From: Phyllobacteriaceae bacterium | GTDB lineage: Bacteria > Pseudomonadota > Alphaproteobacteria > Rhizobiales > Ancalomicrobiaceae | Assembly (NCBI GenBank): GCA_012517025.1 | Contig: JAAYVT010000183.1 | Span: forward strand, 1-6,389 | Length of the DNA: 6,389 nt | Direction of reading: 5' to 3' | Shown here: positions 1 to 5,642 of the stretch, one piece after another | Position numbering within the stretch: position 1 is the first letter of the stretch | How the letters are laid out: the number at the start of each line of letters is the position of its first letter | Notes under the pieces: generated by a model | Seen by the model: the letters and a program-made list of their open reading frames with translations, nothing else | The model's database searches: none | Told to the model about the DNA's origin: nothing | Made by a program: the position numbers and the translations under genes

Positions 1-13
1 CAAGGGGGACCAC

Positions 14-2143
14 GTGACCATTCGAACCGCCGTGTCGACGGACGCCGAGGCGCGACCGTCCGAAGAGCAGCGTCGCCGGCTGGCCGGCATCGGCCTGATG
101 TGCCTCACCCTGGTCTTCTTCACGGTCATCGACACCTCCGCGAAATGGCTCGGCCGCGACCTGCCGCCGCTCGAGGTCGCCTTCTTCCGCTATCTCGTCG
201 CCGCCGTCGTCGCCGCCGTGGTGTTCTGGCCGTCGCGAGTTCCCGACGCCTGGCGCACCCGCCGCCCGCTGCTGCAGATCCTGCGCGGCTTGTGCCTGCT
301 CGGCTCCACCGTCTTCAACTTCGTCGCGCTGCGCCATCTGCAGTTGGCCGAGACCATGTCGATCTCGTTCTCCGCCCCGCTGCTGATCGCCGCGATGTCG
401 GGCCCACTGCTCGGCGAGCGGATCGGTGCGGCGCGCTGGCTGCTGATCGGCGTCGGCTTCCTCGGCGTGCTGGTGGTGGCGTGGCCGACCGGCGGCGACG
501 TCCACCCGGCCATGCTGATCGCCTTCGCCAACGTCCTCTGCTACGCGGTCTACGCGGTCGTCACCCGCCGCCTCGCCGGCGTCGATTCCGCCGCCTCGAT
601 GTTGATCTTCTCGACCTCGCTGCCGGTGCTGGTGCTCGCCCCGGCGCTGCCCGCCGTCTGGGTCTGGCCGGAAGGGGCGACCCCGTGGCTGGTGATCGCG
701 ATCATGGGCACCCTCGGCGCCCTCGGCCATCTCCTGCTGACCCTCGCCTTCGCCCGTGCCCCGGCCTCGGTGATCGCCCCCTTCACCTATACCCAGATCC
801 TGTGGATGACGCTGTCGGGCTGGCTGGTCTTCGGCGACATGCCCGGTCCGCGGACGGTCCTCGGCGCGGCGATCGTGATCGCCGGCGGCATCGGATTGTT
901 GGGGTTGGAACGTCCCGCCGCCGTCCGTCGCCGGAGCTGCCCCCCGCCCCGCCGGCGGGATCGACCGGACGGCTTCCCCGACCGGGCGGTGCGACCCGGG
1001 AGTTGTTGCGGTCCGCTCGACTTTCCGGCACAAACGGGCGACCGCGCGCGAGGGACGTCGCGGTCGGGAAGCCCTCCTCCTCCCTCGCTCGAGATCACGA
1101 TGGACACCCCTGGCGCCACGCCGAAACGACGTCTCACCCTGGCGATGATCGCCGAACGACTGGACCTGTCGACCGCGACGGTGTCCCTCGCTCTGCGCAA
1201 TTCCTCGCTGGTCGCGGAGGAGACGCGCAAGCGGGTGCACGCGCTCGCCGAGGAGCTCGGCTACATCTACAACCGCTCCGCCGCCAGTCTGCGCACCGCC
1301 CGCACCAACATCGTCGGTCTGGTGGTGCACGACATCCTGAACCCCTATTTCGCCGAGCTGGTCTCCGCCGTCGAGACCGAACTCGGCCGCCAGGGCCAGA
1401 CCGTGATCCTGTGCAATCACGGCGACGATCTGGTGCGCCAGCGCCATTTCATGGAAACGCTGCTGCAGTACCGCGCCGACGGCATGATCCTGTGCCCGGC
1501 CGCCGGGTCGAAGCCGCAGGACGTCGCCCGCATCGTCGACGCCGGCCTGCCCACCGTGTTGATCGCCCGCGAGCTGCCCGATCTGCCCGACGTGCCGGTG
1601 ATCCGCGGCGACGACCGCGCCGGCATCCGCTCCGCCGTCGAGCACCTGATCTCGCTCGGCCACACCCGCATCGCCCTGGTCGGCGGCCATCCCGGCACCT
1701 CGTCCGCCGCCTCCGAGCGTCGCGCCGGTTACGAGGACGCCCTCGCCGCCGCCGGACTGCCGGTCGACCGGACCCTCGAGTTCCCCGCCGACGGCAGCCG
1801 CCGCGCCGGCCGCGACATCTGCGAGACCGTGCTCGGCGCCCATCCGACCGCCATCGTCTGCTTCAACGACCTGCTCGCCCTCGGCGCCATGATGGAGCTG
1901 AAGCGTCGCGGCATCGAACCGGGCCGCGACATTTCGCTCTCCGGTTACGACGACATCGACGAGTCCTCGGTGTGGTCGCCCGGCCTCAACACCGTATGGA
2001 ACGGTCAGCAGGAGGTCGGCCGCCTCGCCGCCCAGACCCTGCTCGACGTCGTCGCCGGCCGCCGCCCGGAGCATCAGCGCGTGCTGGTCCGCCCCGAGCT
2101 GCGCCTGCGCGACACCACCTGCCCGCCGGTCGCGCGCGGCTGA
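14..2143 (+). CDS. Fused frame: EamA/DMT inner-membrane transporter + LacI-family regulator
   Basis: One open frame of 709 codons joins two complete proteins. Residues about 24-298 are a drug/metabolite transporter of the EamA type: ten hydrophobic segments (near 24-45, 52-72, 86-106, 113-133, 140-157, 166-184, 195-217, 225-245, 252-273, 280-298) forming two EamA repeats. The substrate cannot be read from sequence. Residues 300-362 are an Arg/Pro-rich linker with no recognisable fold. Residues 363-709 are a full LacI-type repressor, described separately. EamA proteins are usually about 300 residues, so the transporter is complete and simply lacks a stop. The chosen start is GTG at 14, preceded by an AAGGGGG ribosome site at 2-8. 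The frame is also open back to the window edge, so an earlier start cannot be excluded. By the usual DMT topology both termini would be cytoplasmic, so a tethered DNA-binding domain is geometrically possible. The alternative is two genes that have lost the stop between them. Confidence 0.75.
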   Translation: MTIRTAVSTDAEARPSEEQRRRLAGIGLMCLTLVFFTVIDTSAKWLGRDLPPLEVAFFRYLVAAVVAAVVFWPSRVPDAWRTRRPLLQILRGLCLLGSTVFNFVALRHLQLAETMSISFSAPLLIAAMSGPLLGERIGAARWLLIGVGFLGVLVVAWPTGGDVHPAMLIAFANVLCYAVYAVVTRRLAGVDSAASMLIFSTSLPVLVLAPALPAVWVWPEGATPWLVIAIMGTLGALGHLLLTLAFARAPASVIAPFTYTQILWMTLSGWLVFGDMPGPRTVLGAAIVIAGGIGLLGLERPAAVRRRSCPPPRRRDRPDGFPDRAVRPGSCCGPLDFPAQTGDRARGTSRSGSPPPPSLEITMDTPGATPKRRLTLAMIAERLDLSTATVSLALRNSSLVAEETRKRVHALAEELGYIYNRSAASLRTARTNIVGLVVHDILNPYFAELVSAVETELGRQGQTVILCNHGDDLVRQRHFMETLLQYRADGMILCPAAGSKPQDVARIVDAGLPTVLIARELPDLPDVPVIRGDDRAGIRSAVEHLISLGHTRIALVGGHPGTSSAASERRAGYEDALAAAGLPVDRTLEFPADGSRRAGRDICETVLGAHPTAIVCFNDLLALGAMMELKRRGIEPGRDISLSGYDDIDESSVWSPGLNTVWNGQQEVGRLAAQTLLDVVAGRRPEHQRVLVRPELRLRDTTCPPVARG
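911..1099 (+). other. Linker between transporter and regulator, resembling a translated intergenic region
   Basis: These 63 codons (residues 300-362) follow the last transporter helix and precede the natural LacI start. The translation is Arg/Pro/Gly-rich without secondary-structure character. By direct count, 16 of the 63 codons end in A or T (for example CGA, AGT, TGT, TTT, CAA and three CCT), clearly more than in the flanking domains, where nearly all codons end in G or C. The stretch contains a 12-bp perfect palindrome CCCGCCGGCGGG (948-959) and an 8-bp inverted repeat CGACCGCG/CGCGGTCG (1039-1046 and 1059-1066). The plus strand has no stop codon here in any frame. These traits fit an old intergenic region, possibly with an operator, that is now read through. 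Confidence 0.5.
1039..1066. promoter_or_regulatory. Inverted repeat upstream of the LacI start; candidate operator or hairpin
   Basis: CGACCGCG at 1039-1046 is perfectly complementary to CGCGGTCG at 1059-1066, with 12 nt between, ending 33 bp before ATG 1100. LacI-family regulators commonly bind dyads near their own promoters, so autoregulation is a reasonable guess. The arms are very GC-rich, so chance is a real alternative. It lies inside the fused reading frame. Confidence 0.25.
1100..2143 (+). CDS. LacI-family transcriptional regulator (module of the fused frame, possible internal start)
   Basis: From ATG 1100 (codon 363 of the fused frame) the product is 347 residues, the normal full length of a LacI/GalR repressor. 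Residues 11-33 form the helix-turn-helix (TLAMIAERLDLSTATVSLAL). The hinge follows near residues 56-66 (NRSAASLRTAR), then a periplasmic-binding-protein-like sensor domain at about 70-340 with typical stretches such as GLVVHDILNPYF, SLGHTRIALVGG, CFNDLLALGAM and SGYDDIDES. Such proteins bind palindromic operators as dimers and respond to a small sugar-like effector; the effector here is unknown. No good Shine-Dalgarno precedes 1100 (only a weak GAG near 1090), so independent translation is uncertain. It may instead be made only as part of the transporter fusion or by coupling. This entry is an alternative product of the same frame, not an extra gene. Confidence 0.6.
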   Translation: MDTPGATPKRRLTLAMIAERLDLSTATVSLALRNSSLVAEETRKRVHALAEELGYIYNRSAASLRTARTNIVGLVVHDILNPYFAELVSAVETELGRQGQTVILCNHGDDLVRQRHFMETLLQYRADGMILCPAAGSKPQDVARIVDAGLPTVLIARELPDLPDVPVIRGDDRAGIRSAVEHLISLGHTRIALVGGHPGTSSAASERRAGYEDALAAAGLPVDRTLEFPADGSRRAGRDICETVLGAHPTAIVCFNDLLALGAMMELKRRGIEPGRDISLSGYDDIDESSVWSPGLNTVWNGQQEVGRLAAQTLLDVVAGRRPEHQRVLVRPELRLRDTTCPPVARG

Positions 2144-2168
2144 GGCCGACGACACGACCGTGAGACGA

Positions 2169-2193
2169 CGGCGCGCCCGAAAGGGACGCGCCG
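2169..2193. terminator. GC-rich hairpin with GAAA loop between converging genes
   Basis: CGGCGCG (2169-2175) plus CCC (2176-2178) pairs with GGG (2183-2185) and CGCGCCG (2187-2193). The loop is GAAA and A2186 is a single bulge, giving ten base pairs. It lies 26 nt after the LacI stop and 10 nt beyond the DUF533 stop, where a bidirectional terminator is expected. No T-run follows on either strand, so it is not a textbook intrinsic terminator. Confidence 0.5.
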
Positions 2194-2196
2194 ATC

Positions 2197-2212
2197 GGGC
2201 GCTCAGGCGCCC
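2197..2212. terminator. Second small hairpin, enclosing the DUF533 stop codon
   Basis: GGGCGC (2197-2202) and GCGCCC (2207-2212) are perfectly complementary around the 4-nt loop TCAG. The loop contains the DUF533 stop codon (TCA on plus, TGA on minus). Read on the minus strand it comes immediately before the larger 2169-2193 hairpin, so the two form a tandem structure at the transcript end. Confidence 0.35.
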
Positions 2213-3003
2213 TTCACCCGCCGGGTGATCTCGGCGACGACGCCGGCGTCGAGCCCGAGCTTGTCGGCCAGCGCCTCGAGATAGGCCTTCTCCGCCGTCT
2301 GATCGGGGTCGATCGCCAACAGCGACGCGGCGTAGAGATGCGCCGCCTCGTTCGGGGCGCCGGCCAACCCCGCCACCCGATCGAGATCGAGCGGCGCCGC
2401 CAGCTCGGTGTCGAGGAAGGCCTTGGCGGCACCCTCGATCGGACCGACCTTGGCGAGGATCGCCGCCCGCTCCGCCTCGTCGACGTGACCGTCGGCCTTG
2501 GCCGCCTGGATCATCGCCACGATCGTCGCGGCGGCGAGCTTCTGCTGCGCCTCCACCGTCGCCGCCGGCGGTTCGAGCGCCACCGGCGCCGCCGGGCTCG
2601 CGGCCGGTGCGTCGGGCGCCTGCGCTGACTGCATCGCCTTCCAGGCGAGACCGCCGAGCGCGGCGAGCGAGCCGATCGTCGCCACCGTGCCGCCGACCTT
2701 GCGGCCCGTCTCGGTGCCGACGATGAGGCCGAGCAACCCGCCGGCGACCGCGCCGATCGCCAATCCCTGACCCTGATTTTCGACGAGGCCCTTCATCTGG
2801 GCCATCTTGTCCTCGCCGATCACCTCGGTCGCCTTGGCCTCGAGCGAACTCAGGCCTTCGCCGAGAAGGGCCTTGCCCTTGGCGAGATTCTCGGCGCCGA
2901 CGAGGTTTTCGACGGTCTTGCCGCCCTGATCGATGTAGCTCTGCGCCGTCGCCGCGGTCTGCGGGCCGAGCATCTGTTCCAGGAGCTTCATGGCGTCGAA
3001 CAT
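2203..3003 (-). CDS. DUF533 (YebE-like) membrane-associated protein with TerB-like domain
   Basis: The product is 266 residues and matches the DUF533 family, whose E. coli member is YebE. Its molecular function is not established. Residues 1-75 are polar and helical. Residues about 79-121 form two Gly/Ala-rich hydrophobic segments (LAIGAVAGGLLGLIVG, then VATIGSLAALGGLA), probably a membrane hairpin. Residues 125-148 are an Ala/Pro-rich linker. Residues about 155-262 are an all-helical TerB-like domain with the acidic motif KADGHVDEAE (169-178) and a second acidic stretch IDPDQTAEKAYLEAL, a layout seen in tellurite-resistance-type TerB folds. Start choice: ATG at 3001-3003 has a perfect GGAGG ribosome site (CCTCC on plus, 3011-3015) with 7-nt spacing. 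An in-frame start at 3099 would add 32 non-conserved-looking residues across a hairpin and candidate promoter. The gene converges with the LacI frame and is probably transcribed alone. Confidence 0.88.
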   Translation of the reverse strand: MFDAMKLLEQMLGPQTAATAQSYIDQGGKTVENLVGAENLAKGKALLGEGLSSLEAKATEVIGEDKMAQMKGLVENQGQGLAIGAVAGGLLGLIVGTETGRKVGGTVATIGSLAALGGLAWKAMQSAQAPDAPAASPAAPVALEPPAATVEAQQKLAAATIVAMIQAAKADGHVDEAERAAILAKVGPIEGAAKAFLDTELAAPLDLDRVAGLAGAPNEAAHLYAASLLAIDPDQTAEKAYLEALADKLGLDAGVVAEITRRVKGA

Positions 3004-3030
3004 GTCCGATCCTCCGATCCGGCCGGCCCG

Positions 3031-3050
3031 GAGGCGCGGCTGCGCGCCTC
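3031..3050 (-). promoter_or_regulatory. Strong hairpin in the DUF533 leader
   Basis: GAGGCGCG (3031-3038) and CGCGCCTC (3043-3050) form a perfect 8-bp stem with a 4-nt loop. On the minus strand it ends 15 nt before the GGAGG ribosome site. There is no T-tract, so it is more likely a leader structure affecting mRNA stability or translation than a terminator of eda, although the latter remains possible. Confidence 0.4.
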
Positions 3051-3070
3051 GGACGCGAGGCGACGACCGG

Positions 3071-3099
3071 GATCTAAGCATGCCGTCGTGACGGTGCAA
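3071..3099 (-). promoter_or_regulatory. Candidate sigma-70 promoter of the DUF533 gene, with a dyad in the spacer
   Basis: On the minus strand TTGCAC (plus 3094-3099) and TAGATC (plus 3071-3076) are separated by exactly 17 bp, as in a -35/-10 pair, though each hexamer matches consensus at only three of six positions. The spacer contains the perfect dyad CCGTC-GT-GACGG (plus 3083-3094), which could be a regulator site. The predicted start would leave a leader of about 60 nt including the 3031-3050 hairpin. Confidence 0.3.
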
Positions 3100-3158
3100 G
3101 TACGCCTGCCGCTAGGGAAGCGCGAGGATCCGACATCGGCGGACCGGCGAACGGCCGA

Positions 3159-3800
3159 TCAGCAGGCGGCGCCGAGATTGGCCGCCTCGCGCGCCAACCG
3201 CTCGATGCGGTCCCAATCGCCGGCGGCGATCGCGTCGGCCGGGGTCACCCACGACCCGCCGACGCAGACGACGTTGGGCAGGGCGAGATAGCGCGACGCC
3301 TTCTCCGGCCCGATCCCGCCGGTCGGACAGAACCGCAGCCGCGGCAGCGGCGAGGCGAGCGCCTTGAGATGATCAGTCCCGCCGACCGCCTCGGCCGGGA
3401 AGAACTTCATCCGCTCGTAGCCGCGTTCCATCAGCGCCATCGCCTCGGTCGCCGTCGCCACGCCGGGCAACAACGGCACCGGCGCGCGATCCACCGCGTC
3501 GAGCAGCTTCGGCGAGGTTCCCGGCGACACCAGGAACTGCGCCCCCGCCTCCACCGACGCCGACACGGCGAGGCCGTCGAGCACCGTCCCGGCGCCGACG
3601 ATCGCCCCCTCGAGGGTCGAGAGCGCGCGGATGCAGTCGTAGGCGCGCGCGGTGCGCAGCGTCACCTCGAGCACCGGCAGACCGCCGGCGACCAGCGCTC
3701 GGCCGACCCCCAACGCCTTCTCGGGGTCTTCGAGGATCAGCACCGGGATGACCGGCGCCCGCGTCATCAGGTGATCGAGGAGATCGATGTTCTGGCTCAT
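3159..3800 (-). CDS. eda: 2-dehydro-3-deoxy-6-phosphogluconate / 4-hydroxy-2-oxoglutarate aldolase
   Basis: This cytosolic class I aldolase splits KDPG into pyruvate and glyceraldehyde 3-phosphate, the last step of the Entner-Doudoroff route. Many homologues also act on 4-hydroxy-2-oxoglutarate. At 213 residues it has the family's usual length. The TIM-barrel signatures are present in order: VIPVL (17-21), EVTLRT with catalytic Glu45 and Arg49, GAGTVLDG (69-76), LVSPGTSP, PGVATATEA (112-120), KFFPAE with the Schiff-base Lys132, and PTGGI (159-163) followed by GGSWVTP near the phosphate-binding end. Numbering closely parallels E. coli Eda (Glu45, Lys133). The start is ATG 3800, with only a weak GAAAG ribosome site. 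It lies 103 nt downstream of opgG, separated by a terminator-like hairpin, so it is probably an independent unit. No edd or zwf gene is in the window, so a link to the upstream LacI regulator is only suggestive. Confidence 0.96.
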   Translation of the reverse strand: MSQNIDLLDHLMTRAPVIPVLILEDPEKALGVGRALVAGGLPVLEVTLRTARAYDCIRALSTLEGAIVGAGTVLDGLAVSASVEAGAQFLVSPGTSPKLLDAVDRAPVPLLPGVATATEAMALMERGYERMKFFPAEAVGGTDHLKALASPLPRLRFCPTGGIGPEKASRYLALPNVVCVGGSWVTPADAIAAGDWDRIERLAREAANLGAAC

Positions 3801-3847
3801 GCGACTTTCGTAGCGCGAATCGGTGTCGAAGAGAAGACGCCCCGCCC

Positions 3848-3893
3848 CGAAACGACGAAGGGCGCCCCTCGCGGAGCGCCCCTCGAAACGACG
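3848..3893. repeat. Short direct repeats framing the opgG terminator
   Basis: CGAAACGACG occurs at 3848-3857 and again at 3884-3893, on either side of the hairpin. Inside, GCGCCCCTCG occurs at 3862-3871 and 3876-3885, a 14-bp period. The arrangement suggests local duplication of a terminator-proximal segment. Confidence 0.5.
3858..3884 (-). terminator. Hairpin terminator after opgG
   Basis: GGGCGC (3860-3865) pairs with GCGCCC (3876-3881). The stem continues as CC/GG after one mismatch, closing on a TCGC loop. On the minus strand the stem lies about 22 nt past the opgG stop and is followed by a moderately T-rich tail, TTCGTCGTTTCG. In this GC-rich background that is a credible intrinsic terminator separating opgG from eda. 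Confidence 0.55.
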
Positions 3894-3903
3894 GATCGCC
3901 GCC

Positions 3904-5487
3904 TCACCAGGTCTTCTGCGGGAACAGCTTGAACAGCCAGGTCTCGGTCAGCGCCGATTCGCCGTCGCGCAGGAAGGCGCGCAGATCGACCGGATCGGCA
4001 CCCTCCGCCTTGACGTCGAACTGCAGCCGCCAAGCGTCGTTCCACGAGGTGGTCTCGAGGAAGACCGACGAGATCTCGCCACGCGACGGCGTGATCACCG
4101 CCTCCGGCTTGCGATCTTTGGGGAAGGTCTTGAGCGGCCCGCCGGAGAACTCCACCACCATGCGCTTGAGCTCGGGCGGATTGGTGCGGCTGTAGGGGAA
4201 ACCGCCGCGCCCGATCCGGGTGGCGATCGGCCGGGCGAGGTTCTGCGGCGGCTCCGGTTCGTCGGCGCCCCAGTACATGCGGTAGCGGAATTCGAACGAC
4301 TGACCCGCCTTGACCGGCTCCTTCGGCACCCAGAAGCAGCCGATGTTGTCGAAGTCCTCGTGATCGGTCGGGAACTCGACGAGATGGAAGGCGCCCTGCC
4401 CCCAACCGCCGATCGGCTCGATCCACAGGCTCGGCCGCCGCTCGTAGTTGAGGTAGCGGTCGAGATAGTGGTTGGGATCGCGGTCGCGCTGCATCAGGCC
4501 GAAGCCGCGCGGGTTGTCGTCGACGAAGGCCGAGGTCGACGGCGCCGGCGGGTTGATCAGCGGCCGCCAGATGCGCTCGCCCGCGCCCGTCCACATCGCC
4601 AGACCGTCGCTGTCGTGCGCGCCGTTGCGCCACTCGAGCTGGTAGCTCTTGTCGTAGTTGGAGAACCAGTACATCGACGTCATCGGCGAGATGCCGAGCT
4701 TGGCGACGTCCTTGCGGACGAAGAGATTGCTCTCCACGTCCACCACCACCGCGTCGGTGCGCCGCACCGTGAACTTGAACGCGCCGGTGACCGACGGTCC
4801 GTCGAGCAGGGCGTAGACGACGACCGGCTGGGTCTCCGCGCTCGCCGGCTGCAGATAGAACTCGGTGAAGTCGGGGAACTCCTCCGGCATCGGGCTCGCC
4901 GTGTCGATGGCGACGCCGCGCGCCGACAGACCGTATTCGCCGAGCGAGCCGATGCAGCGGAAATAGGAGGCACCGAGGAAGGCGCACCAGTCCTTCGTCG
5001 CCCAATCCGGGCGAGACTTCGCCTCGCGGATCTGGAAGCCGGCGAAGCCGGTGTCCTCCGGCAACTTCTGCGCCGGGCTGTCGTCCGGCATGTCGAAGTA
5101 TTCCGGCTCGTAGAGCACCTCGGCCGCCTTGTCGCCGTCGACCGCGTGCATCTTGATGGTCTTGGGGAAATACTTGCCGACGGGGAAGAAGGTGATCGGA
5201 TAGATCCCCTTCTCGTCGCCGTAGAGGGCGTGGTCGGCGCGGAACTTGATCTTGCCGTGCTGCTCGTAGCCGATCTGGTCGACGATCTCGGGTGCCGGCT
5301 TGCGCGGCGCGAGATAGGCCTTGCCGGCCATGGTGCGGGCGCGGGCGACCAGCGAGGCGAAGGAGAACGGCTTCGCCGGTCCGAACTTCAGCTGCGCGGC
5401 CATCGCCGGCGATGCGCCGAGCATCGAGGCGACGGAAGCGGCGAAGGCGGTGGCGAGAACGTCACGACGAGTGAGATCGGCGCTCAT
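3904..5487 (-). CDS. opgG: Tat-exported glucan biosynthesis protein, OpgG/OpgD (MdoG) family
   Basis: The 527-residue product belongs to the periplasmic MdoG family, which shapes the backbone of osmoregulated periplasmic glucans. The N-terminus carries a twin-arginine signal: TRRDVL at residues 6-11, a hydrophobic Ala-rich core at 12-24, and an AMA cleavage site near residue 30. The mature part (about 33-525) is a full MdoG domain with typical stretches YEQHGKIKFRADHALYG, SYFRCIGSLGEYGLSARG, DTASPMPEEFPDFTEFYL, MYWFSNYDKSY, WIEPIGGWGQGAFHLVE and FDNIGCFWVP. In E. coli the Tat-dependent paralogue is OpgD, reported to be a beta-1,2-glucanase, whereas OpgG uses a Sec signal. OpgD is therefore an equally fair name by signal type. 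The start is ATG 5487, with a weak GGGA ribosome site about 6 nt upstream. The usual partner glycosyltransferase gene opgH is not adjacent, and eda and a copper ATPase flank it. A candidate promoter lies at 5560-5588. Confidence 0.93.
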   Translation of the reverse strand: MSADLTRRDVLATAFAASVASMLGASPAMAAQLKFGPAKPFSFASLVARARTMAGKAYLAPRKPAPEIVDQIGYEQHGKIKFRADHALYGDEKGIYPITFFPVGKYFPKTIKMHAVDGDKAAEVLYEPEYFDMPDDSPAQKLPEDTGFAGFQIREAKSRPDWATKDWCAFLGASYFRCIGSLGEYGLSARGVAIDTASPMPEEFPDFTEFYLQPASAETQPVVVYALLDGPSVTGAFKFTVRRTDAVVVDVESNLFVRKDVAKLGISPMTSMYWFSNYDKSYQLEWRNGAHDSDGLAMWTGAGERIWRPLINPPAPSTSAFVDDNPRGFGLMQRDRDPNHYLDRYLNYERRPSLWIEPIGGWGQGAFHLVEFPTDHEDFDNIGCFWVPKEPVKAGQSFEFRYRMYWGADEPEPPQNLARPIATRIGRGGFPYSRTNPPELKRMVVEFSGGPLKTFPKDRKPEAVITPSRGEISSVFLETTSWNDAWRLQFDVKAEGADPVDLRAFLRDGESALTETWLFKLFPQKTW

Positions 5488-5559
5488 GAATGGTCCCGGG
5501 GATCCCTGGAGAGGTTCGGAGGAGGCGAGAAAGGGATTGCGTTCGGCTCGCCCTTCCTC

Positions 5560-5588
5560 CTTCTAATGCCCCGCACCTTCCATCGCAA
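5560..5588 (-). promoter_or_regulatory. Candidate sigma-70 promoter of opgG
   Basis: On the minus strand TTGCGA (plus 5583-5588) and TAGAAG (plus 5560-5565) are separated by exactly 17 bp. Each hexamer matches the TTGACA/TATAAT consensus at four of six positions. The predicted transcript would begin near 5553, giving a leader of about 65 nt. The site lies between the ATPase-end hairpin and opgG, where a separate promoter would be expected. Confidence 0.35.
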
Positions 5589-5600
5589 TCGGGCGGAATG

Positions 5601-5613
5601 GGGGCGAAGCCCC
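5601..5613 (-). terminator. Compact GC hairpin after the copper ATPase gene
   Basis: GGGGC (5601-5605) and GCCCC (5609-5613) form a perfect 5-bp stem with a 3-nt loop, about 30 nt beyond the ATPase stop. The stem is strong but short and has no T-run, so it is a plausible but weak terminator, or simply a stable 3' end. Confidence 0.35.
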
Positions 5614-5642
5614 GTCGTGCCGCCGCGACCACACGCCGCTGC

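Noticed and set aside
1006..1034. TTGCGG and CACAAA spaced 17 bp apart in the linker, as a possible LacI promoter
   Set aside because: Both hexamers match consensus poorly. The spacing alone is insufficient support.
1122..1131. A third copy of CGAAACGACG, as found around the opgG terminator
   Set aside because: It lies within LacI codons for Pro-Lys-Arg-Arg and has no hairpin beside it, so coincidence is likelier than a dispersed repeat.
100..2163. A 687-codon plus-strand frame overlapping the transporter-regulator frame in another register
   Set aside because: Its translation is almost entirely Arg/Pro/Ala/Gly with no domain. It is a by-product of scarce stops in high-GC DNA over a real gene.
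3004..3099. A 32-residue N-terminal extension of the DUF533 protein from an upstream start
   Set aside because: It crosses the hairpin and candidate promoter and is Arg-rich, whereas ATG 3001-3003 has an ideal GGAGG ribosome site.
3797..5005. A 402-codon minus-strand frame overlapping opgG
   Set aside because: It is in the wrong register of opgG, Arg-rich, without a domain, and would overlap the eda start.
5496..5509. Imperfect palindrome around GGGATCCC just upstream of the opgG start
   Set aside because: It is short, GC-rich and overlaps the weak ribosome site region, with no second copy or known motif to support an operator.
5552..5562. AAGGAGGAAGG on the minus strand, a strong ribosome-site look-alike upstream of opgG
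   Set aside because: No ATG, GTG or TTG follows at a usable distance, and it overlaps the proposed -10 region, so it probably lies outside or at the very edge of the transcript.
5518..5563. GGAGG/CCTCC and AAGGG/CCCTT complementarity suggesting a leader stem for opgG
   Set aside because: The 5-nt bulge and 15-nt loop make it weak, and half of it overlaps the candidate promoter rather than the transcript.
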